Assembly: GCF_965233615.1 (NCBI RefSeq)
Contig: NZ_OZ247495.1
Strand: one strand, 5' to 3'
DNA from: Pelagibius sp028280305
GTDB lineage: Bacteria; Pseudomonadota; Alphaproteobacteria; Kiloniellales; Kiloniellaceae
Length of the DNA: 64,000 nucleotides
Each line of letters begins with the position of its first letter. The stretch's first letter is position 1. This document shows positions 34,315 to 42,331 of this stretch, piece by piece. The position numbers and the translations under genes are program-made. The notes beneath the pieces are model-generated. The model made no database searches. It was given only the letters and a program-made list of their open reading frames with translations, and had not been told where the DNA came from.

Positions 34315-35613
34315 ATGGCGATGCAACGTCAACACGGCTTTGATCCGATTGAGGCCGCCAGCCGCGACGAGATCACCGCCCTTCAGGTGAAGCGCCTGAA
34401 GTGGTCGCTCGGCCATGCCTATGAGAACGTCGCTCACTACCGCCGCAAGTTTAGGGCTGCCGGGGTGCGTCCCGACGATTTTCGCGAGCTGGCCGATCTG
34501 GCGAAGTTTCCGACGACAACCAAGGAGGATCTGCGCCAGACCTATCCCTTCGGCATGTTCGCGGTGCCGATGGAACGGGTGCTGCGCATCCACGCCTCCA
34601 GCGGCACCACCGGCAAGCCGACGGTGGTCGGCTACACCCGCGCGGATATCGATACCTGGGCCGGGCTGATGGCCCGCTCCATCCATGCCGCCGGCGGCCG
34701 GCCCGGCGACAAGGTTCATCTGGCCTATGGCTACGGCCTCTTCACCGGCGGCCTGGGCGCCCATTATGGGGCCGAGCGCCTGGGTTGCACGGTGGTGCCG
34801 GTCTCCGGCGGCCAGACCGCCCGCCAAGTTCAGCTCATCACCGATTTCGCGCCAGACATTGTCATGTGTACGCCGTCCTACATGCTGAACCTTGCCGAGG
34901 CGTTTCGCGCGGCAGGACGGGACCCCGCCGCGACCGCGCTCAGGATCGGGCTTTTCGGGGCGGAGCCCTGGTCGCCGGCGATGCGCCGCGAGATCGAGCG
35001 TTGCTGCGGCCTCGATGCCCTGGACCTCTATGGTCTGTCGGAGGTGATGGGCCCGGGCGTCGCCAACGAGTGCATCGAGGCGAAGGACGGCCCGGTGATC
35101 TGGGAAGATCATTTCTATCCCGAGGTGATGGATCCGCAGAGTGATCAGGTTTTGCAGGATGGCAGTTTCGGAGAGCTCGTTTTCACCACACTGACCAAAG
35201 AGGCTTTGCCGGTGATCCGCTACCGGACCCGCGACCTGACGCGGCTGCTGCCGCCGACGGCGCGCAGCATGCGGCGCTTCGAAAAGATCGCCGGCCGTTG
35301 CGACGACATGCTGATCCTGCGCGGGGTCAACATCTTTCCCGGTCAGTTCGAAGACCTGCTGTTGCGCGATGAAAGGCTGTCGCCGCACTACCTGCTGGAG
35401 CTTTCCCGCGAAGGGGCGCTGGACTCCCTGATCCTGAAGGTGGAGCCGCGTTGCGCCGTTGGCGGAGAGGCCGGCGCCGCTATCGCCCGTGATCTCGGCG
35501 CGAAGGTGAAAGACACCATCGACGTCACGGTCAGGATAGACTTGTTGGCGCCCGGCGGCATCGAACGCTCCGAAGGTAAGGCGGCGCGGGTGATTGACCA
35601 GCGACCAGCCTAA
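34315..35613 (+). CDS. paaK: phenylacetate-CoA ligase family protein
   Basis: AMP-forming acyl-CoA ligase of 432 residues, the usual size for PaaK. It shows VLRIHASSGTTGKPTVVGYT (P-loop-like ATP motif), LFGAEPWSPAMRREIE, LYGLSEVMGPGVANEC, and YRTRDLTRLLPP, then RCDDMLILRGVNIFPGQFE in the mobile C-terminal domain. It activates phenylacetate or a related aryl acid. The rest of the paa ring-opening genes are not present here, only one enoyl-CoA hydratase, so the route is partial in this window. Confidence 0.92.
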   Translation: MAMQRQHGFDPIEAASRDEITALQVKRLKWSLGHAYENVAHYRRKFRAAGVRPDDFRELADLAKFPTTTKEDLRQTYPFGMFAVPMERVLRIHASSGTTGKPTVVGYTRADIDTWAGLMARSIHAAGGRPGDKVHLAYGYGLFTGGLGAHYGAERLGCTVVPVSGGQTARQVQLITDFAPDIVMCTPSYMLNLAEAFRAAGRDPAATALRIGLFGAEPWSPAMRREIERCCGLDALDLYGLSEVMGPGVANECIEAKDGPVIWEDHFYPEVMDPQSDQVLQDGSFGELVFTTLTKEALPVIRYRTRDLTRLLPPTARSMRRFEKIAGRCDDMLILRGVNIFPGQFEDLLLRDERLSPHYLLELSREGALDSLILKVEPRCAVGGEAGAAIARDLGAKVKDTIDVTVRIDLLAPGGIERSEGKAARVIDQRPA

Positions 35614-35639
35614 AGGCGGTCAAAGCGGCGTTTCGGCGT

Positions 35640-35676
35640 ATGACGGCCCCCTTCGGGAGAGCCGTCATGCCGTCAT
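35640..35676. repeat. hairpin with a duplicated 3' arm
   Basis: ATGACGGC at 35640-35647 can pair with GCCGTCAT at 35661-35668, and the same 8 bases occur again in tandem at 35669-35676. The hairpin lies 27 bases after the paaK stop and just upstream of the -35 box of the MFS leader, so it may end the paaK transcript or be an operator. No T run follows. Confidence 0.5.
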
Positions 35677-35704
35677 TGACAAGCGGATTTGCGGGCCATA
35701 GCGT
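35676..35704 (+). promoter_or_regulatory. promoter of the MFS leader
   Basis: TTGACA at 35676-35681 is an exact -35 consensus. A weak -10 candidate (ATAGCG or TAGCGT) follows after 16-17 bases. Transcription would start near 35710, just before the ribosome site of the 15-residue leader peptide, and about 150 bases before the MFS gene. Confidence 0.45.
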
Positions 35705-35731
35705 CGGAGCCATCCAAGTGGAGGATTTGTC

Positions 35732-35779
35732 GTGACCGCAGTCAGCATCGTATCGAAGCGAAGGCGCGGGAAGCCGTAA
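35732..35779 (+). CDS. putative attenuator leader peptide (15 aa, Arg/Lys-rich)
   Basis: GTG start at 35732 with GGAGG exactly seven bases ahead; reads MTAVSIVSKRRRGKP and stops at TAA. The run KRRR contains the +x+ (basic-any-basic) pattern known for macrolide-dependent ribosome stalling in leader peptides of resistance genes. The start region can pair with 35788-35797, and the last codons form a perfect 8-base-pair hairpin (35769-35787). A canonical terminator follows at 35806. The set-up suggests that ribosome arrest in this peptide allows read-through into the MFS exporter. The peptide is seen; the mechanism is inferred. Confidence 0.6.
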   Translation: MTAVSIVSKRRRGKP

Positions 35780-35805
35780 CGGCTTCCGGTTCACGACGTG
35801 ACGCG

Positions 35806-35830
35806 CCCCCGATAATGTCGGGGGTTTTTT
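35806..35830 (+). terminator. intrinsic terminator in the MFS leader
   Basis: Seven base pairs CCCCCGA/TCGGGGG with a TAATG loop, followed by six T residues. It ends only 27 bases before the MFS start codon and after the short leader frame, so it is placed for attenuation. GGCGCG at 35763-35768, inside the Arg codons, could pair with CGCGCC at 35803-35808, which covers the start of the terminator stem. Confidence 0.85.
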
Positions 35831-35857
35831 GTTTCCGGAATTCAAAGGGATGCTGAA

Positions 35858-37063
35858 ATGTCGGCTTTCCAACGGACGCCGCCCAAGATATTCACGCTGA
35901 TCCTGCTGACGGGGGTTTCGATCCTCGCGCTGAACATGTTCGTGCCCTCGCTCGTCAACATCGCCGCCGATCTTGATGCCGATTACACCCTGGTCAGCCT
36001 GTCGATCGCGGGCTATCTGGCGGCGACGGCCGTCTTGCAGATCGTGATCGGGCCGATGTCGGACCGCTATGGTCGCCGGCCCGTACTGCTGATTGCCGTT
36101 GCGCTTTTCACGCTTGCCTCGCTGGGCTGCCTCTTGGCGCAGAACGTTTGGGTCTTCCTGTTCTTCAGGTTGCTGCAGGCCGCGATTGTTGCCGGTGGGG
36201 CGCTGTCGCGCGTGGTTGTGCGGGACATGGTGCCGCCGAAACAGGCCGTCAGTCTGTTGGGTTATATCGCCATGGCGATGGCAGTCGCACCGATGCTGGG
36301 CCCGATGGTCGGCGGCGCGCTCGACGAACTCTTCGGTTGGCGATCCAGCTTTCTCGCCTTTGCCCTGATGGGGGCCGCCCTCTTCGCCTTAGCGTGGTTT
36401 GATCTGGGGGAAACCAACCGGAACCCCTCGCAGACCTTCCGCGCCCAACTGCAGGCCTATCCGGTATTGCTGGGATCGGCGCGGTTCTGGGGTTATGCCG
36501 GCTGCATGGCATTTTCGACCGGGGCGTTTTTCGTCTTCATTGCCGGCGCGCCTTTGGTCGCAAGTACCCTGTTCGGGATTTCTCCGGGCATGCTGGGCCT
36601 CTACATCGGGTCGATTACCGGCGGGTTTGTTCTGGGAAGTTTCGCGGCGGCCCGCTGTGCCAAGCGGTTCGCGTTGGAAACGATGATGCTGGCGGGCCGG
36701 ATCGTCGCCTGCTCGGGCCTTGCCGTCGGGCTGCTTTTGTTTGCCGCGGGTGTGATGCACGAACTTGCGCTCTTTGGGTCCACTATCTTCGTCGGCCTTG
36801 GCAACGGCATCACCATGCCCGGCAGCAACGTTGGTGCGATGTCGGTCCGTTCCGACTTGGCGGGCACGGCCTCGGGCCTCGCCGGCGCCCTTACGATGGG
36901 CGGTGGCGCTCTTCTGACTTGGACGGCGGGTATGGTGGTTACCGAAGACACGGGCGCGATGGCGCTCTTGGGGTTGATGTTCGTAACGTCGTTCCTGGGT
37001 CTGCTGAGCGCATGGTGGGTGCATGGACTCGCCAGGCAGCTGCCCGCCCGCGAAGAGTCGTGA
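35858..37063 (+). CDS. MFS multidrug exporter, Bcr/CflA type
   Basis: 401-residue inner-membrane transporter with twelve hydrophobic segments. The N-terminal half has DLDADYTLVSLSIAGYLAATAVLQIVIG and the loop motif GPMSDRYGRRPVLL (MFS signature A); GRxxxx-type R in FFRLLQAAIVAGGALSRVVVRDM and MLGPMVGG are typical of the drug:H+ antiporter 12-TM group Bcr/CflA. Likely exports chloramphenicol-like or other amphiphilic drugs by proton exchange. The gene is preceded by a leader peptide and terminator, which suggests drug-dependent induction. ATG 35858. Confidence 0.92.
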   Translation: MSAFQRTPPKIFTLILLTGVSILALNMFVPSLVNIAADLDADYTLVSLSIAGYLAATAVLQIVIGPMSDRYGRRPVLLIAVALFTLASLGCLLAQNVWVFLFFRLLQAAIVAGGALSRVVVRDMVPPKQAVSLLGYIAMAMAVAPMLGPMVGGALDELFGWRSSFLAFALMGAALFALAWFDLGETNRNPSQTFRAQLQAYPVLLGSARFWGYAGCMAFSTGAFFVFIAGAPLVASTLFGISPGMLGLYIGSITGGFVLGSFAAARCAKRFALETMMLAGRIVACSGLAVGLLLFAAGVMHELALFGSTIFVGLGNGITMPGSNVGAMSVRSDLAGTASGLAGALTMGGGALLTWTAGMVVTEDTGAMALLGLMFVTSFLGLLSAWWVHGLARQLPAREES

Positions 37064-37077
37064 ACGAAAGACCCGCT

Positions 37078-37545
37078 CTAGACGAAGCCGACGGTCACGA
37101 AGAGCATGTTGACGTGTTCGCCGTCGTCGGAGAGCGGCATGATCAGATCCTCGGTGGTGAGGAATTCCTTGTTCTTGCCGACGTAGGGCGTGTCGCTGCT
37201 CAGCGGCGCGCGCTGTTCCGTGACGTGGCGGCAGGAAGCCCAGATTCGGCTCGGCGCTTTCTGATGGGCGATCTCACTCATCCAGAGGCCGGTGTAGCTG
37301 CCCATCATGTGTTCGTCCATCTTGGTGCCGATCAGCCGGTAGCGGAAGTCCAGCGGCTCGGCCCGCACGTCGAGCAGGAAGATGTGGGGCAGGATCTTAT
37401 GAATTTCGGATGGTTCGATGTCACCGCGCGCGGGCATGCACCGCCCGCCGCGTTTGTCGTTCCAATACTTGAAGCCCTGCTGGTTTATCGGCGATTTCAG
37501 AGCCAGCAGCGGCTCGGGGGTATGGCCGGATAGCTTGCTAATCAC
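37078..37545 (-). CDS. PAS_5-type PAS domain protein
   Basis: A single PAS-like domain protein, about 155 residues from GTG 37545. Family hallmarks are FKYWNDKRGGRCMPARGDIEP, ILPHIFLLDVRAEPLDFRYRLIGT and YTGLWMSEI, typical of small PAS_5 proteins common in Rhodospirillales, which have no output domain. Ligand and partner unknown. The start is uncertain: the frame stays open to a TTG at 37665, but the added residues come from a tandem repeat (WLE-type units) and do not look conserved. Confidence 0.8.
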   Translation of the reverse strand: MISKLSGHTPEPLLALKSPINQQGFKYWNDKRGGRCMPARGDIEPSEIHKILPHIFLLDVRAEPLDFRYRLIGTKMDEHMMGSYTGLWMSEIAHQKAPSRIWASCRHVTEQRAPLSSDTPYVGKNKEFLTTEDLIMPLSDDGEHVNMLFVTVGFV

Positions 37546-37611
37546 GTCATACTGAAAACTGTTAGGAAATATGTCGGAACTATACGTGGACTTGGCTGTC
37601 CAGTTCCAGGT

Positions 37612-37665
37612 TATTTCCAGCCTGTTTGTTTCCAGCCGGGCTACTTCCAGCCAGCTTACTTCCAA
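37612..37665. repeat. imperfect tandem repeat of about 15 bases
   Basis: Four near copies of a unit ending in TTCCAGCC (or TTCCAA) lie end to end between the ubiD stop and the PAS gene. The last unit overlaps the final ubiD codons. Probably slipped-strand growth; no coding role is assigned. Confidence 0.55.
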
Positions 37666-39170
37666 ATCGCCTTCCCGCTGCCGGGCAGGCCCAGATCCGG
37701 CCAGAGCCGGTCGATCCGGTCAATGGTCTCCTGATCCATGCGGATTTCCCGGCCCCATTCGCGTTTTGTTTCCGGCGGCAGCTTATCGGTGGCATCCAGG
37801 CCGATCTTGGAGCCGAGGCCGTCCTCGGGCGAGGCGAAATCGAGGTAGTCGATGGGGGTCTGCTCGAGCACCGTGATGTCGCGGGCCGGGTCCATCTTGG
37901 TGGAGATCGCCCACATCACGTCTTTCCAGTCGCGGGCATCGACGCCGTCGTCCACCACGATCACCCACTTGGTGTACATGAACTGGCGCAGGTAGGACCA
38001 GACGCCCATCATCACCCGCTTGGCGTGACCGGGATAGGCCTTCTTCATGGCGATCACCGCGATGCGGTAGCTGCAGCCCTCCGGCGGCAGCCAGAAGTCG
38101 GTGATCTCCGGGAACTGCTGCTGCAGCAGGGGGATGAAAACCTCGTTCAGGCCTTCGCCCAGGATCGAGGGTTCGTCCGGCGGCCGCCCGGTGAAGGTCG
38201 AGAGATAGATCGGGTCGCGCCGCATGGTCATGGCGGTGACGGTGAAGGTGGGGAAGGGCTCGACCGCGTTGTAATAGCCGGTGTGGTCGCCGTAGGGGCC
38301 CTCGTCCGCCATTTCGTCGAGGGAGACATAGCCTTCCAGCACGATCTCGGCCTGGGCGGGAACCTTCAGCGGCACGGTCTTGCAATCGACCAGATCGACC
38401 TTGCGGCCGCGCAGCAGCCCGGCGAAGTGATATTCCGAGAGGGTGTCCGGCACCGGGGTGACGGCGGCCAGGATGGTGCCGGGGTCGGCGCCGATCACCG
38501 CCGCGGCCGGTAAGGGATCGCGCTTCTGATCTTTCCAGCGCTGGTGATGCTGGGCGCCGCCGCGGTGTTTCAGCCAGCGCATGATGGTCTTGTTCCGCCC
38601 GGTCACCTGCATGCGGTAGATGCCGAGGTTGAAGGCGTCGGTCTTGTCGCCCCCGGGGTTGGGGCCTTGTGTTACCACCAGGGGCCAGGTGATCAGCGGC
38701 GCCGGCTCGCCCGGCCAGCAGGTCTGCACCGGCAGGCGGGTAAGGTCGATGTCGTCCCCGGTCAGCACCACGTCCTGGCAGGGGCCGTAGCCGACCGACT
38801 TGGGTTTCATCGCCATGACGGTTTTCAGCAGGGGCAGATGGCTCCAGGCTTCGCGCAGGTTGCCCGGCGGCTCCGGCTGGCGCAGGAAGGCCAGAGTCTC
38901 CCCGACCTCGCGAAGCTCCGCCGGTTCCCGGTCCATGCCCCAGGCAACCCTTTCGACCGTGCCGAAGAGGTTGGCCAGCACCGGCATCTCGGCCTTGCGG
39001 CCGTCGCTGTGGATCACGTTTTCGAACAGCACCGCCGGGCCGCCCTCGGCCAGCAGCCGGGTCTGGATCTCGGTGATCTCCAGTTCCGGCGCCACCGGCG
39101 CGGTCACCCGGACCAGCCGGCCGTCCCGCTCCAGCCGCTCGATAAAGTCGCGTAATGAAGAAAAAGGCAT
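37656..39170 (-). CDS. ubiD: 4-hydroxy-3-polyprenylbenzoate decarboxylase
   Basis: Decarboxylase of ubiquinone synthesis that uses prenylated FMN supplied by UbiX. 504 residues; MPFSSLRDFIERLERDGRLVRV at the N-terminus, RMQVTGRNKTIMRWLKHRGGAQHH with the prFMN/Mn-binding residues, and LDEMADEGPYGDHTGYYN with the catalytic Glu-Arg-Glu region, all typical of UbiD. The Tail GKAIWK ends in the tandem-repeat stretch. Start ATG 39170. The gene is followed upstream by an AT-rich junction and the GNAT-PIN island. ubiA lies at 47644. Confidence 0.96.
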   Translation of the reverse strand: MPFSSLRDFIERLERDGRLVRVTAPVAPELEITEIQTRLLAEGGPAVLFENVIHSDGRKAEMPVLANLFGTVERVAWGMDREPAELREVGETLAFLRQPEPPGNLREAWSHLPLLKTVMAMKPKSVGYGPCQDVVLTGDDIDLTRLPVQTCWPGEPAPLITWPLVVTQGPNPGGDKTDAFNLGIYRMQVTGRNKTIMRWLKHRGGAQHHQRWKDQKRDPLPAAAVIGADPGTILAAVTPVPDTLSEYHFAGLLRGRKVDLVDCKTVPLKVPAQAEIVLEGYVSLDEMADEGPYGDHTGYYNAVEPFPTFTVTAMTMRRDPIYLSTFTGRPPDEPSILGEGLNEVFIPLLQQQFPEITDFWLPPEGCSYRIAVIAMKKAYPGHAKRVMMGVWSYLRQFMYTKWVIVVDDGVDARDWKDVMWAISTKMDPARDITVLEQTPIDYLDFASPEDGLGSKIGLDATDKLPPETKREWGREIRMDQETIDRIDRLWPDLGLPGSGKAIWK

Positions 39171-39262
39171 TCTGCTGATCTATTGATGATGTGTATTAAT
39201 TGTTCTTCTGTGCCTTGATTTATTCTACCATAAGATGTTTTTCATCACTTTCCACAGCATCA

Positions 39263-41437
39263 ATGACAAAGCTGCGTATTCTCACGTCGTACAAGGATGT
39301 CGCCCCATTCTTAGATAGCGTCCAGGCGTTGGCCGATTCTAATCGCCAGTCTTTAGGATTCTTTCCTGCAGTTGTTTATCACGACCTTGCCGCCAAGGGC
39401 AGCCTATGGGTGGCGCTTTCAGGTAAATCAGACCTAGCAGGCTTTCTGACTTTTGGCGGTAGCTCTTTGCAGTTGGGTGTAAAGCAACTCTTTGTCGACG
39501 AGAGGTTTCGTGGCCGAAAAGTCGGTACGTCTCTCGTAGATCAATTGATCAAGTACGCTGAGGCGAGAGACTACCTATCAATAAGGGCGCGAGTTGCGAC
39601 TGATCTGAAAGAGAGTAATGCGTTCTGGGAGAGTGTGGGGTTCCAGCAGATCAAAAGAGAGGCGGGTGGCAAGTCGAGAAACCGAGAGATTTTTGTTCGT
39701 GTAAGGACCCTCCGGACTCGATCCTTGCTTAGTTGGATGGACGGAACAGAGAGTCAGCGTGAGACCGTCGTCAGCCTGCCGAGAATGCGCGTTGAGGTGA
39801 CAAAGTCTAGAAAACATTTCGCGATTGATCTGAATGTCTTCTTCGACGTCACGAAAAACCGAAAGAAGTCATCAGATGCAGGATCACTGATCGGAGCCGC
39901 GATGGCCGGGTTGATTGATCTCTCGGTGACCAGCGAATTCCTATCTGAATTGAAGCGCTCGAAGCTAAATCGAAATGAAGATCCAATTCTTCAATTCGCT
40001 GAATCACTGCCAGTCCTTCCGCCGCTTAGCGCCAGCGCTGACGGTATCGTGAGCAGGCTAAGGGAGATCATCTTTCCCCATAGAGACTTGGAGAAGCGGC
40101 GGGCACCCCAGGAACAATCAGACCTCTTGCATATAGCCTCATCGATTCAGTATCGACTTGATGGCTTTATCACACGTGATGGTGACTTACTAAGGGCTGC
40201 AGAATCCGTCAAAGATGAGTTTGGAATCGAGATTGTTGCACCAGCGGACTTGGTTGATCCCAGTTTTGAGGACATTGCTCAAGTGCCGGTGATGAATGTC
40301 ACATCCAAAGATCAGCGACAGATCATTGTTCAACAGCTGTCTACATCAGAGGAGAAAAGTGCAATTGAGTTCTTAGTGGCCTGCGGGCACGAAGAGCCAA
40401 TTGCTCAGAGGATTCTTCGTCGGGGCACGTCTGCCAGCCCAAGAGAGGTACATGCTGCCTACCTTGATGGGCTAATCATTGCAGTTGCATCCTGGGATCA
40501 CCCGACAACGTTCCACGAAGGGCTGGAGAGCTATCTAGTAGTCGATGAAACAGCGCCGCTTGCTCAGCAGGTGATCGATCATTTCATCGAATTGATTGTT
40601 CGAACCGCAACGCGTCCCTCGGTGTCAAAATGCCGAATAGAACTGCTCGCAGATCAGCCATTGACGATGAGCACAGCTCAATCACGCGGCTTTGGTGAGT
40701 TCCGTCGAGTTGGCGCTGGCCACTGGGCGGAGAAGCCTATGGCAGGTCGAATCGTCACAGAAGACGATTGGGTCCGGTTCCAAGCAAGATTGTCTTCCGC
40801 CACTGGGCTCAGGCTACCGAGTGAGATGCCCAGTTTTGAAGGCGTGAGAGAGTCCGGTATAGAAGTCTCTGACGAATCAGGACTTAAAGCGAAGCTGACC
40901 CTTTTTGATCTTGAAACTCTCCTGTCTCCCGTTCTATTTTTGTTCTCAAAACGTGGAGGTCTCATTCTGCCGATCAGGTCGCTATTCGCACGCGATTTGT
41001 TGGGAGATGTTGGGCGTCAATATGGCTTGTTGCCCAAAAAGGAAGCTGGCCTTCGATTGGAAAGGGCTTACTTCAGGACGCCTGCAAAGACAGCCATGTT
41101 CAAGGTTGGAACTCCGGTCATTTTCTACGAGTCTGGCTATGGCGGTGGTTCGAAAGCGGCTATCGGAGTTGCAAGAGTAACGTTCTCAAGTATCAGAGAA
41201 GTTGAGGATGCCGCGGTCGCATTTGAACGACAGGGCGTTCTCGATCAGAAAGAACTAGAAAGAGTATCGCGGAATGGCAGGGTCCACGTGATTACGTTTG
41301 ACAACTTCAACAGTTTTGATCGAGCAATTTCATATGATCGGCTGGGAGATCTCATTGCGCTCCAGGCTAATTTGGTCGCGCCACAAGAAGTTGACAGTGA
41401 TGCATTCGCTCAAATCTGCGAGGAGGGCTTCAGTTGA
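39263..41437 (+). CDS. GNAT-PIN-GNAT-like multidomain protein
   Basis: 724-residue fusion not recognised as a named family. Residues 1-150: GNAT acetyltransferase (QLFVDERFRGRKVGTSLVDQL with the acetyl-CoA loop at 81-89; NAFWESVGF at 119-127). Residues 185-330: PIN nuclease with all four acidic positions, D189 (AIDLNVFFD), E225 (TSEFLSEL), D287 (QSDLLHIAS) and D306 (FITRDGDLL). Residues 360-480 look like a second, degenerate GNAT. Residues 555-690 are beta-rich (LILPIRSLFARDLLG, AMFKVGTPVIFYESGYGGG) and may be a PUA/ASCH-like RNA-binding barrel. GC is about one half, far below its neighbours. The stop overlaps the ASCH gene by four bases. Likely an RNA-acting toxin/defence or RNA-processing protein. 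ATG 39263 is chosen because the GNAT fold begins right after it. Confidence 0.8.
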   Translation: MTKLRILTSYKDVAPFLDSVQALADSNRQSLGFFPAVVYHDLAAKGSLWVALSGKSDLAGFLTFGGSSLQLGVKQLFVDERFRGRKVGTSLVDQLIKYAEARDYLSIRARVATDLKESNAFWESVGFQQIKREAGGKSRNREIFVRVRTLRTRSLLSWMDGTESQRETVVSLPRMRVEVTKSRKHFAIDLNVFFDVTKNRKKSSDAGSLIGAAMAGLIDLSVTSEFLSELKRSKLNRNEDPILQFAESLPVLPPLSASADGIVSRLREIIFPHRDLEKRRAPQEQSDLLHIASSIQYRLDGFITRDGDLLRAAESVKDEFGIEIVAPADLVDPSFEDIAQVPVMNVTSKDQRQIIVQQLSTSEEKSAIEFLVACGHEEPIAQRILRRGTSASPREVHAAYLDGLIIAVASWDHPTTFHEGLESYLVVDETAPLAQQVIDHFIELIVRTATRPSVSKCRIELLADQPLTMSTAQSRGFGEFRRVGAGHWAEKPMAGRIVTEDDWVRFQARLSSATGLRLPSEMPSFEGVRESGIEVSDESGLKAKLTLFDLETLLSPVLFLFSKRGGLILPIRSLFARDLLGDVGRQYGLLPKKEAGLRLERAYFRTPAKTAMFKVGTPVIFYESGYGGGSKAAIGVARVTFSSIREVEDAAVAFERQGVLDQKELERVSRNGRVHVITFDNFNSFDRAISYDRLGDLIALQANLVAPQEVDSDAFAQICEEGFS

Positions 41438-41880
41438 GCTTTCAGCAATCCGACTCCGAAGCCCTGATTTCTATCCGCCCGGAGTACGTGCAGGCGATGA
41501 TTGAAGGTAGGAAGACCGTCGAGTTCCGAAGACGTAATCTGAAGCTTGCTCCCAATTCGAGACTTTGGATCTACAGCACCTTGCCTACCGCTGCTGTGAC
41601 AGCAGTGGCTGTTGTTACAGGAGTGGACTCCGGGGCAGTAAACGCTATCTGGCGCCGTTATGGGAAACGTGGGAGCATTTGCAAAGCTGATTTTGATAGA
41701 TACTTTCTTGGAGTTGATCAGGCATTTGCAATTGAGATCAAGTGCGTCTCAGTGCTTTCGAACGGTATTGATTTATCGTCTCTACGAACGGTAGTTGATG
41801 GATTTCAGCCACCGCAGACGTACGTAAGGGTGCCGCAAGGGCATCCGTTCCTGCCTTTGTTTGAAGGCGCTGTCGCCTAG
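41434..41880 (+). CDS. ASCH domain protein
   Basis: 148-residue protein with the ASCH signature G-x-K-x-x-E-x-R in AMIEGRKTVEFRRR (G25, K27, E30, R32), which forms the RNA-binding/catalytic cleft of this PUA-related fold; some ASCH proteins cut RNA or hydrolyse modified nucleosides. The rest follows the beta-barrel pattern (NSRLWIYSTLPTAAVTAVAVV). The TTG start at 41434 overlaps the stop of the GNAT-PIN gene (TTGA), with AGGAGG about eight bases ahead, so the two are made together. Low GC as in its partner; both were probably acquired as a unit. Confidence 0.85.
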   Translation: MSFQQSDSEALISIRPEYVQAMIEGRKTVEFRRRNLKLAPNSRLWIYSTLPTAAVTAVAVVTGVDSGAVNAIWRRYGKRGSICKADFDRYFLGVDQAFAIEIKCVSVLSNGIDLSSLRTVVDGFQPPQTYVRVPQGHPFLPLFEGAVA

Positions 41881-41884
41881 GGCA

Positions 41885-42331
41885 TTAAGCGCGTTCGACC
41901 TGCAATACCGTGCCTTCGATGCCGACGACTTTCACCTTGGTGCCGGCGGGCATGTCGTCGCCCTCCACCTTCCAGCGCGAGTCGTCGATGTGGAGCAGGC
42001 CGTTGCCGTCGGTGATCGGCTCTTTCAGCGTGAAGCTGCGGCCGACGTAGCTGGCGCCGCGCTTGTTCAGCATCGGCTGGTCGCTGACCGGCGCCGGGCG
42101 GTTGCGCAGCACGAAGCGCCAGGCGACGATCGACACCACAGAGACCACGGCGAAGAGCAGCAATTGCATCTGCCACATCATGTCCGGGGCGATCAGCAGC
42201 ACCAGGCCGACGACGCCGGCGGCGATGCCCATCCAGAGGAAGACCGCGCCGGGGGCAAAGACCTCGATGCCGATCAGGAAGACGCCGATCACCCACCAGT
42301 TCCAGTATTCGATCTGTTCGAAGCTGATCAT
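41885..42331 (-). CDS. NfeD-family membrane protein
   Basis: 148-residue short NfeD: three membrane segments (about 12-30, 32-50, 54-75; WVIGVFLIGIEVFAPGAVFLW, GVVGLVLLIAPDMM) and a C-terminal OB-fold (SYVGRSFTLKEPITDGNGLLHIDDSRWKVEG). It pairs with the SPFH protein upstream, which it overlaps by four bases; such pairs organise membrane quality control. Standard composition, in contrast to the island next to it. Confidence 0.93.
   Translation of the reverse strand: MISFEQIEYWNWWVIGVFLIGIEVFAPGAVFLWMGIAAGVVGLVLLIAPDMMWQMQLLLFAVVSVVSIVAWRFVLRNRPAPVSDQPMLNKRGASYVGRSFTLKEPITDGNGLLHIDDSRWKVEGDDMPAGTKVKVVGIEGTVLQVERA

Noticed and set aside
37546..37665. Extended start (TTG 37665) for the PAS protein
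   Set aside because: The added residues come from the tandem repeat and overlap the ubiD end; GTG 37545 fits the domain better, though the start is still open.
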